From NCBI GenBank assembly GCA_046590705.1, contig JBKJUK010000066.1, positions 1 through 5,501 on the forward strand: 5,501 bases of DNA, read 5' to 3'. This DNA is from JBKJUK01 sp046590705 (GTDB lineage: Bacteria > Acidobacteriota > Thermoanaerobaculia > Gp7-AA8). This document shows, in pieces, positions 1-5,501 of this stretch (positions are counted from its first letter, which is position 1; each line of letters opens with the position of its first letter). Position numbers and translations under genes: made by a program. Below the pieces are notes generated by a model. It worked only from the letters and a program-made list of their open reading frames with translations. It ran no database searches and was not told where the DNA came from.

Positions 1-1
1 C

Positions 2-2845
2 AAGACGGGTGTGGAGGCTTCCGAAGCGCAACAGAACACGCGCGTGGCCTTCGATCGCCTGACCGCAGATCTCCGGATGACAGGTTTCGACTTCGACCGG
101 GATGGACGTCCTTCCGGCGCCGTCGGCGGCGTCAACGTCGCGCAGCAGCCCGATGAGCAGTTCGAGTTCATTGGCCAGAGCGCTGTGACTCTCCGCGGAA
201 ATCTCGACTACAACCTTCCGCCCGACAACGGTCGCGAAGCGTTGCTGCAGTCGACGCAATTCCCGATCGTCACCACCGGCAACGACGAGATCGTCACCTA
301 CGCCCTGGTCTCCGCAGTGAGCGCTGCAAACAACGACACCGTGACTTTTTACGCTGACGTCCCGAACCGGGCTTCCTTCCCGGGAACCGGTGGACGCCCG
401 GAGAATCTGGTCACCATCGACGGTGTCGACACGGATCCGACCTTCGCCAACCCGCCCTACACACTGGTGCGGTTCACTCTCGATCCAAGCACTACTCAGA
501 CCGTGATTCACCGCGTGGCGCTGGCGAACAACATCCGCAGCATGCGCTTCACCTACTATGAAGATGCCTTCGGAACAGTGCCGCTGAAAAACATCGCCGG
601 CACCGCCGCGGCAGTGATCGAAAATGTTGCCGGACTCGGTCAGTACGACCCCGGCCTCACTGCCGCCATCGAGCAGCGTCAGATCCGCGAGAAGATCCAG
701 TCGATCCGGGTAGTGCTGGTAGGGATGAGCGAGGCACCGGATATGGCCTACACCGATCCAGGCGAAATCGCCACATCTCCAGCTCTCCGGTTTCGGAAGT
801 ACCGTCTCGAGAGTCTGATCAACCCCAGAAACGCCGGACGTCGCGGATCGAGAGAGCAGCAGGAAAGTTCACCAGGCGCTCCGACCATCACCAAAGTCTG
901 CGTCGGCTACTGCGGCGTGGTCTACCTCGAATGGCAGGCACCAGCCATCACCGAAACGCAGGGCGGCGTCGAGAACTACCAGATTTTCTACGACACCGAC
1001 AACGTTGGCGGCTTCGCAACTGCCGGACCGGTCACCCCCCTGACCAGAACCTACGTACAACTGCCTGACGCTTCGCAGCAGTATTACTTCGTAGTGAAGG
1101 CCATCAACAGCTTTGGCTCCGGGCAGTCGCCGGAAATCGGGCCTGTAGACGTGCGCAACAACACCACACCGAGCATGCCGACGCTGGAATCGATCACTGG
1201 TTCGTTGACCAACCCTTCGGGCATCACCAACAACCCGGCGCTTCCGAATGCGATCCAGCTTACCTGGATTGCGCCGAACACCGTGGCCAGTGGCTCCTAT
1301 TCGTGCAACACCGGCACCCCGCCGGCAGGAGTGCCGGCCGAAGAGATCAGCGGCTTCAGAGTTTTCCGAGGAGTATCGCCCACCGCATCCTCGATGGTCA
1401 TGATCGCGAACGAGAACGAATCGCTGACCATTGATCCGATCACACGACGGGTCACCTTCATCGACGAAGATGTTCCTTCGGGTAGTTCAGTCGCAAACTG
1501 CTTTCCGTACTACTACTCGGTACAGACTGTCGAACGTCTCTGCGCAGCCGGTAACAATCAGGGTTCGTCGGTTGGCCTCAGCGCCCGCACCGCGATCATT
1601 CGCGGACAGGCGCTCTCCAACGCCGTTCCAGACGCTCCGTCCGAACTGGAGATATTGCCCGCTCCTGCGTCCGACTGCGACGGCCTCAGCAAGTGCGACG
1701 TTGCGTTGAGATGGCCCGTAGTGACTCAGGAGGCGCCGGCGACGGCAGGTGGTCCTACTCCCCCAGGACGATTCTTCGTCACAGACTACTTAGTCACGCG
1801 GCTGCAGCGGGTGCAGGGTTCCGCCACGGTAAGCGGCACCGTCACCATCGCTGTGACGGCGTCAAACGGGACCTTCACTCCGGCCTTGAGTTCCAATCAG
1901 TCCCCGGACTTCGTGGAGTTCCGCGACGCGAACGTCGACCAGTTCGGTCCCTCCGCCGTACCGTACATTTATGAGTACTCGGTACAGGCCAGACAATGCG
2001 CCTCGACCCTCAGCGCCCCGAGTCCGTCCCGCCGCTATCCATGTTCGTTCGGCGGAGGATCACCGATTTCGTTTGGAATCGCACTCGATCCAGTCATCGA
2101 AGGAAATGGAACAGCGTCCGCTCCATGGCAAATTGATACACCCGCTACGGTGACGTTCACCGCTGCGGCCGCGATTGCCGGAGTCAGGATCACGGCACGA
2201 CAGGGGTCTACCTCAGTCCTTGTCGGACAAATTCTGCCAGGTGCAGGAACCTTCACTTCCGCCTCGTACGGGTGGCCGCTGGGCTTCGATGACGGAACTC
2301 CCGTTCGAATCGACGTCACTGCGACCGACACCGCTGGATGTACCTCGACCCGGGTCTTCTACGCCGAGTCGGGACCGACTAACTGCTGCCTCAGTCCGGC
2401 CAGTGTCAATGCCACAGTTCTGAGCTTCAGCGGACCGAGCGGCGTAGTCTTCATTCGACTGATCAACACCTGCGCTGACGATCTGACAATCGATCCCAAC
2501 GGAATCAGCATCGACTGGGACGCGAGCAAGCTCTTCGACTTCCCCAAAGAGATCACCTCGGTCGCCTACCGCACCAACCCAAGCAGTGCGCCGACCGTAG
2601 AACACGTTCTCAATGACTCCACCAGTCCGACGGCCACTTCCCCGCCGCCAGCGGCCCTCGGAAGCGTGGCAACCGACACGCCCGGGACCGCTGATGACTA
2701 CCTGATCAAAATCACCTTCGGTTCTTCGTTCGTTGACAATCCCGTGACGAACGTCTGCGTCACCTATCGACGACCCTCTGACCTGACGCCGCAGGTGTGC
2801 AAGATTGTTCCAGCACCTTCGGTCACTCCGAACCTGTGCAATTGA
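2..2845 (+). CDS. PilW-like type IV minor pilin with a C-terminal FN3/Ig-like module array (5'-truncated by window edge)
   Basis: The reading frame is open to the window edge: codons AAG ACG GGT precede the GTG at base 11. That GTG is therefore not the real start, and the prepilin leader with most of the N-terminal helix lies upstream. Numbering below counts from the GTG as residue 1. Residues 1-25 are the end of the pilin helix, with the PilW-typical RVAFDRLTADLRMTGF. Residues 50-275 look like a PilW head: NDEIVTYAL, then NNIRSMRFTYYED, then KIQSIRVVLVGMSE, ending RLESLINPRN. A polar linker (273-289) leads into three FN3-like domains (about 288-381, 385-532, 538-672), an Ig-like domain (676-790) and a final beta-rich domain (791-944). 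All 16 cysteines lie after residue 296. PilW proteins are minor pilins of the pilus priming/tip complex. This one is several times the usual length of about 250-350 residues because of the added modules. Expected location is pilus-borne and extracellular. An adhesive role is inferred. Orthology to a named pilW is not proven, so no symbol is given. Confidence 0.88.
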   Translation, partial: KTGVEASEAQQNTRVAFDRLTADLRMTGFDFDRDGRPSGAVGGVNVAQQPDEQFEFIGQSAVTLRGNLDYNLPPDNGREALLQSTQFPIVTTGNDEIVTYALVSAVSAANNDTVTFYADVPNRASFPGTGGRPENLVTIDGVDTDPTFANPPYTLVRFTLDPSTTQTVIHRVALANNIRSMRFTYYEDAFGTVPLKNIAGTAAAVIENVAGLGQYDPGLTAAIEQRQIREKIQSIRVVLVGMSEAPDMAYTDPGEIATSPALRFRKYRLESLINPRNAGRRGSREQQESSPGAPTITKVCVGYCGVVYLEWQAPAITETQGGVENYQIFYDTDNVGGFATAGPVTPLTRTYVQLPDASQQYYFVVKAINSFGSGQSPEIGPVDVRNNTTPSMPTLESITGSLTNPSGITNNPALPNAIQLTWIAPNTVASGSYSCNTGTPPAGVPAEEISGFRVFRGVSPTASSMVMIANENESLTIDPITRRVTFIDEDVPSGSSVANCFPYYYSVQTVERLCAAGNNQGSSVGLSARTAIIRGQALSNAVPDAPSELEILPAPASDCDGLSKCDVALRWPVVTQEAPATAGGPTPPGRFFVTDYLVTRLQRVQGSATVSGTVTIAVTASNGTFTPALSSNQSPDFVEFRDANVDQFGPSAVPYIYEYSVQARQCASTLSAPSPSRRYPCSFGGGSPISFGIALDPVIEGNGTASAPWQIDTPATVTFTAAAAIAGVRITARQGSTSVLVGQILPGAGTFTSASYGWPLGFDDGTPVRIDVTATDTAGCTSTRVFYAESGPTNCCLSPASVNATVLSFSGPSGVVFIRLINTCADDLTIDPNGISIDWDASKLFDFPKEITSVAYRTNPSSAPTVEHVLNDSTSPTATSPPPAALGSVATDTPGTADDYLIKITFGSSFVDNPVTNVCVTYRRPSDLTPQVCKIVPAPSVTPNLCN
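872..2026 (+). other. Three tandem fibronectin type III-like domains in the PilW-like protein
   Basis: Three consecutive segments show the FN3 pattern of a strand-B Trp, a strand-C aromatic and a strand-F Y-x-V-x-A-type motif. Domain 1 (residues about 288-381) has YLEW (W308), ENYQIFY and the textbook YYFVVKAINSFGSG. Domain 2 (385-532) has LTW (W419), GFRVFRG and YYYSVQTV, with an inserted Cys-containing loop near residue 432. Domain 3 (538-672) starts PDAPSELEI and has LRW (W568), DYLVTRLQ and YEYSVQARQC. Domains 2 and 3 are longer than the usual 90-100 residues, so loops are expanded. Domain 1 is the clearest, and the limits of 2 and 3 are approximate. FN3 domains serve as spacers or binding modules in bacterial surface proteins. 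Which of these they do here cannot be read from the sequence. Confidence 0.8.
2036..2842 (+). other. C-terminal Ig-like domain plus cysteine-containing beta domain of the PilW-like protein
   Basis: Residues about 676-790 read like a bacterial Ig-like or PKD-like module: PATVTFTA, then GVRITARQG, ending RIDVTATDTAGCTSTRVFY. Residues 791-944 form a separate segment beginning NCCLSPASVNATVLSFSG. It alternates hydrophobic residues (VVFIRLIN, ISIDW, LIKITF, VCVTYRR) in a way that suggests a beta-sandwich. It includes a Ser/Thr/Pro-rich loop (about 869-882) and six cysteines (792, 793, 821, 916, 930, 943). I do not recognise the last segment as a named family. Being the distal end of a pilus-anchored chain, it is the part most exposed to the environment. 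Confidence 0.55.
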
Positions 2846-2847
2846 GG
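2844..2847 (+). promoter_or_regulatory. Shine-Dalgarno for the PilX-like gene, overlapping the upstream stop codon
   Basis: GAGG overlaps the TGA stop (2843-2845) of the PilW-like gene and lies 7 bases before the ATG at 2855. The spacing is good, and it supports this ATG over the in-frame ATGs at 2870 and 2873. The overlap with the stop codon suggests that terminating ribosomes can re-initiate on the next gene, giving translational coupling. Confidence 0.75.
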
Positions 2848-2854
2848 CAGAACG

Positions 2855-5389
2855 ATGAAAGCGAACTTCATGATGAATAGATCAACGAAAGAAAAAGGTT
2901 CGGCCCTGCTGATCGGCCTCATGGTCATGGCCGGACTCTCCATGCTCGGTCTCGGATTTGTGGCCGTCTCAGAAACCGAAACGGCAATTTCCGTCAACCA
3001 GCGCAACGCGGTACAAACCGCCGCGGTGGCTGAGGCAGGCGCACGAGCAGTTGTGGAATGGTTCCAGAACCCGCGATACGCCACCAGCATCGGCATCATG
3101 CCAGCCAAAAGCGCCGCCAACTCCGCCGCTCTGAAAAACGATCGTTTTCAGACTGGAGCGCTCTCGAACATCGGCAAGTACGACGAGGCCGCCGATTACT
3201 TCTGCTGCGACCGTCCCTACAAACCCCTGGCGGAAGAGAGACTCTTCGGCTCCGGACAGGCGGAAGATTTCTCGGACAGCGACATCAGCATCCACCGTAT
3301 ATCGGCTACCACTTCCACCACCGTCGCCGAGACATTTCTCGATCAGTTCAATCAGAGACTCTTTCCGGCAAACAATGAAGGAGTCCGGGTCACCGCCATC
3401 GATGTCTTCGGCCCGCCGATGATCGGTGCGACAAGAAACACGCGTGGCTACTGGGACCTCGGCGATCGCTACGGTCTGGCAACCATTCGCGTCACTGCGG
3501 AGAAACGAGTTCAGAACCAGGTTGTGTCGACTCGGACAGTGAGGATTGTGGTCAACGAGTGGCCGTTCCCTGGACCTCAGGGTCCGATCCAGTCGAACGC
3601 CAACATCCAGACCGGCGGAAACATGACCGTCCACTGGGGAAAAATGACCTCGCAGGGATCGATGGAGATCAAGCGCGACATCGTGACGCTGCCTCACTTT
3701 AATGCGTGGCACCGGGTCACGTTCGAGAACGGCTACGACTCGGCCAGCAAGTGGACGAAGACCACCGCTTACGTCGCCGGTGATATCGTCTATCCCGCCA
3801 CTCTTCCCTCCGCCAATTTCGACGATCTTTATCACTACGTGGCGAGTGCTGGCGGTACGAGCGGTCTAATCGAGCCTGCTGTATGGCCGACGGCTGTGGG
3901 CGGAACGGTACCGGACGGCACCATTATCTGGACCCGTCGTGCAGGTCCCGCCAGTTATAAAGTTGACGCGTCGCTCGTAGAACCGAACAACCGTTTCCAA
4001 TGGCTGAACCGCCTTGTTGGAACGAGCGTGAACGATCCGTGGGGCGAAGCACGTGCACGCGGTGCTCTCATCACACAGGGCGCGCTCCCGGCCATTCCGG
4101 CAGGCGTGAACCAAGCCTTCAAGTATCAGGTCGCGACAGTTTTACCGAACCCGGGAATCGCCAGTCCGACTTACGAAACCGCCACGCCGTATGCCGGCCT
4201 CTCAAGCTGGTTTCAACTGCAGGATGCGACCGTCGAGCCAGAGAAAAAAGAAGTCGTCTTTCCAAGAATCGACTATCAGTTCTGGAAAGAGATCGCACTG
4301 GCCGGCAAGGGACAGGATGGCGTGTATTACCTGCGGTGGGTCGACACGGACCGGTTCACCGACGGCAGTGCCACCAGAACCTTCAAGCAATGGACGAACA
4401 TCTTCACCGGCGCCCGGCCCGGTTTCTATTTCTTCGACACTCGGAATGGACAGAATCCGCAGGTCGCGGGAGGCAGTGCCTTCCTCACACCAGCGATCGA
4501 CATCAGTTCCGCGGGCGGCAATACCTGGACCATGTCCGGGTTCATTTACTTGAACTCCGCAGAGTTCGGAACGCAGGGAGTCAGCGGCATGCCGGGGGAT
4601 TTCGCCTTTCCCGGCGAACCCTATCGGGACATTGGGTACCGTGAGCTCGACATGACCGGCGCCGGCTTCGCCAGCTGGAAAGTAATGCGTAACGTTGCCG
4701 CTCCATTTGCTCCCGCACCACCGATCAAAGCAGGTAATCGGCGATGGGATTACCAGGAAATCCCTGGTAGCCCCACACCTGACTTCGATGTTGTCGTGCA
4801 ACTCAGGCCGGCGGTTCGTAAGCCCACCGGAACAGCAGCTGGAAGCGTAACGAGTACTCCGCTTGCAGGGGTCTACCTCCCTGTCCCGTATTTCGACGGC
4901 TGTAATCCCGGCGTGACATGCTCGGAGCCCCACGAGCCCTACCTGAATCTGATCTATCCTCTCAACGCCTGTGGCGCGAACTGCGCCACCCCCAACCCGA
5001 TGGTGGTCGGCTGGCAGAACCCCGCCACTCCTGTCGGAAACATGAACTTTCCGACCACGAAGAAAGACGACGGGACCTTACCGAACTGCAATACGCCGAG
5101 TGAAGTGAGACTCTGCACCGGTAACTGGCGAAATAAAGACGGCCGCATTGACGACTGGAGCGGCGGTGACGGGCCGGTTCTCAACGGAGTCTTCTACAAC
5201 GAAGGACGGATGAACTCTTCAGGTAACGCGCGTTACTTCGGTTCCGTCCTGATCAACGGAAACGTAGTCGGGACCGGTACCCCGGACGTCTTCTTCGACG
5301 AGCGACTGGTCAAAGACGAATGGCCGCCAAAAGAATGGCCATTCCCTCGCGTTTACATCTCCGCGATCCAGACTGACAATCAGGATTAA
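2855..5389 (+). CDS. Oversized PilX-like type IV minor pilin with beta-rich extracellular body
   Basis: This is a complete gene of 844 residues; start choice is supported by GAGG at 2844-2847. Residues 1-15 form a short basic leader ending KEKG, followed by the hydrophobic helix SALLIGLMVMAGLSMLGLGF. Then comes ETETAISVNQRNAV and AAVAEAGARAV, the pattern of PilX N-terminal domains (hydrophobic helix, N-x-R, A-E-A). Processing by a PilD-type peptidase after G15 is predicted. The usual Glu at mature +5 is replaced by Ile20. Residues about 176-235 give beta strands of the pilin head. From 236 a beta-rich body begins (QTGGNMTVHWGKMTSQGSMEI). It is interrupted by a tail-fibre/CBM-like module (about 300-362), an unassigned stretch (363-680) and a Cys-rich part (683-754). 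It closes with NGVFYNEGRM, YFGSVLINGNVVGTGTPDVFF and two EWP motifs. PilX is a minor pilin of the priming/tip complex, usually below 250 residues, so this protein is greatly enlarged. Alternative reading: a GspK-like pseudopilin, which also lacks Glu5. The tight link to a PilW-like gene favours PilX. Confidence 0.88.
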   Translation: MKANFMMNRSTKEKGSALLIGLMVMAGLSMLGLGFVAVSETETAISVNQRNAVQTAAVAEAGARAVVEWFQNPRYATSIGIMPAKSAANSAALKNDRFQTGALSNIGKYDEAADYFCCDRPYKPLAEERLFGSGQAEDFSDSDISIHRISATTSTTVAETFLDQFNQRLFPANNEGVRVTAIDVFGPPMIGATRNTRGYWDLGDRYGLATIRVTAEKRVQNQVVSTRTVRIVVNEWPFPGPQGPIQSNANIQTGGNMTVHWGKMTSQGSMEIKRDIVTLPHFNAWHRVTFENGYDSASKWTKTTAYVAGDIVYPATLPSANFDDLYHYVASAGGTSGLIEPAVWPTAVGGTVPDGTIIWTRRAGPASYKVDASLVEPNNRFQWLNRLVGTSVNDPWGEARARGALITQGALPAIPAGVNQAFKYQVATVLPNPGIASPTYETATPYAGLSSWFQLQDATVEPEKKEVVFPRIDYQFWKEIALAGKGQDGVYYLRWVDTDRFTDGSATRTFKQWTNIFTGARPGFYFFDTRNGQNPQVAGGSAFLTPAIDISSAGGNTWTMSGFIYLNSAEFGTQGVSGMPGDFAFPGEPYRDIGYRELDMTGAGFASWKVMRNVAAPFAPAPPIKAGNRRWDYQEIPGSPTPDFDVVVQLRPAVRKPTGTAAGSVTSTPLAGVYLPVPYFDGCNPGVTCSEPHEPYLNLIYPLNACGANCATPNPMVVGWQNPATPVGNMNFPTTKKDDGTLPNCNTPSEVRLCTGNWRNKDGRIDDWSGGDGPVLNGVFYNEGRMNSSGNARYFGSVLINGNVVGTGTPDVFFDERLVKDEWPPKEWPFPRVYISAIQTDNQD
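3749..3940 (+). other. Tail-fibre/CBM5-12-like module inside the PilX-like protein
   Basis: Residues 300-362 show a spaced pattern: W300, Y306, GD at 309-310, Y313, Y326/Y328, GGTSG at 333-337, EP at 340-341, WP at 344-345, G350, DG at 354-355 and W359. The first half (W-x5-Y-x2-GD-x2-Y) resembles chitin/carbohydrate-binding CBM5/12 repeats. The second half (GTSG, EP, WP, DG, W) resembles modules frequent in phage tail-fibre and other surface proteins. The assignment rests on recall of the pattern. Carbohydrate binding is possible but not shown. Confidence 0.6.
4901..5161 (+). other. Cysteine-rich segment followed by a degenerate Ca-loop-like motif in the PilX-like protein
   Basis: Six of the protein's eight cysteines (683, 689, 706, 710, 745, 754) fall within 72 residues, spaced C-x5-C, C-x3-C and C-x8-C, which is consistent with three disulfides. 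Directly after, residues 758-769 (WRNKDGRIDDWS) resemble an EF-hand/dockerin loop: N, D, G, I and D fit positions 3, 5, 6, 8 and 9. Position 1 is Trp and position 12 is Ser, so metal binding is uncertain. No known domain was recognised here. Confidence 0.5.
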
Positions 5390-5405
5390 CTGCAAGAAAA
5401 CCTGA

Positions 5406-5440
5406 AAAGAGAACGCCACCCTCGAGGCGGCGTTCTCTTT
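5406..5440 (+). terminator. Intrinsic transcription terminator, possibly bidirectional
   Basis: A perfect 12-bp stem (5406-5417 paired with 5429-5440) encloses an 11-base loop (5418-5428) in which CCTCGAGG could pair further. It begins 17 bases after the PilX-like stop codon. On the + strand the T run is short (TTT, inside the stem, then CG). On the - strand the stem is followed by one more T, giving TTTT, and then a T-rich stretch (CAGGTTTTCTT). The hairpin could therefore also stop transcription arriving from the right. It marks the PilX-like gene as the last of its transcription unit. Confidence 0.85.
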
Positions 5441-5501
5441 CGATCGTCGCGACGCCAGAGACCGCGTTGGTCAAACGCGCGACTTACGCAAGGATTGTGT
5501 A
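5441..5501. other. Intergenic tail without a recognisable gene
   Basis: There are 61 bases between the terminator and the window edge. They contain a 10-base palindrome CGTCGCGACG (5445-5454) and a small hairpin with 6-bp arms CGCGTT/AACGCG (5463-5468 and 5474-5479, loop GGTCA). No convincing promoter, ribosome-binding site or start codon is visible. Confidence 0.5.

Noticed and set aside
11..13. GTG as the start of the PilW-like gene
   Set aside because: The frame is open upstream to the window edge, and the sequence at this point is already the middle of a pilin N-terminal helix. There is no leader or hydrophobic segment, so the true start is outside the window.
364..390. GAACCGG direct repeats and a CCGGG/CCCGG stem
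   Set aside because: It is short and GC-rich, lies within coding sequence, and is explained by the encoded residues. No regular repeat array is present.
2969..3835. 288-codon open frame on the - strand
   Set aside because: It is antisense to the PilX-like gene and its protein has no recognisable domain. The + strand frame is a well-supported pilin. GC-rich coding DNA commonly leaves long open antisense frames.
4000..4644. 214-codon open frame on the + strand in another frame
   Set aside because: It is an out-of-frame shadow inside the PilX-like gene, very rich in Arg and His, with no plausible ribosome site or fold.
4751..4769. Hairpin TACCAGG/CCTGGTA with a 5-base loop
   Set aside because: It is a short stem in the middle of coding sequence with no T run and no related copies seen, so probably chance.
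4202..4933. 243-codon open frame on the - strand
   Set aside because: It is another antisense shadow of the PilX-like gene, with low-complexity, Arg/Gly/Cys-rich content and no domain pattern.
1..5501. CRISPR array, tRNA/rRNA gene, insertion sequence or attachment site
   Set aside because: I looked for regularly spaced repeats, terminal inverted repeats, transposase motifs and cloverleaf-like or rRNA sequences and saw none.

Overview
The window carries two large, co-directional (+ strand) genes with type IV pilus minor-pilin architecture, followed by a strong intrinsic terminator. The DNA is moderately GC-rich (roughly 55-60% by eye, with codons favouring C or G in the third position). Type IV pilus proteins carrying very large, cysteine-containing extracellular additions suggest a Gram-negative environmental bacterium, for example Acidobacteriota or one of the delta-proteobacterial/Desulfobacterota-Myxococcota lineages. 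That placement is an inference from style; no taxonomic marker is present.

Layout: (1) positions 2-2845 hold the 3' part of a PilW-like prepilin gene. Its first codons, with the prepilin leader and most of the N-terminal helix, lie upstream of the window. The pilin portion ends at about base 835. The protein then continues into about 670 residues of extracellular modules: three fibronectin type III-like domains, one further Ig-like domain and a cysteine-containing C-terminal beta domain. (2) Nine bases after its stop, with a Shine-Dalgarno overlapping that stop codon, begins a complete 844-residue protein (2855-5389) with a PilX-type prepilin N-terminus. Its C-terminal body looks like a beta-helix or other beta-rich fold. 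That body is interrupted by a long region containing a small tail-fibre/carbohydrate-binding-like module and a cysteine-rich segment. (3) A 12-bp perfect stem-loop (5406-5440) ends the transcription unit. The last 61 bases contain no recognisable gene.

How they work together: in classical systems PilV, PilW, PilX and PilY1 form a priming and tip complex assembled by the type IV pilus machinery. Here the two genes are so tightly spaced that they are almost certainly one transcription unit and probably translationally coupled. Both proteins carry adhesin-like additions, and no PilY1 gene lies between pilX-like and the terminator. The working hypothesis is that this pair builds an enlarged, disulfide-stabilised pilus tip for adhesion. 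Domain limits are estimated by eye and no database search was possible.
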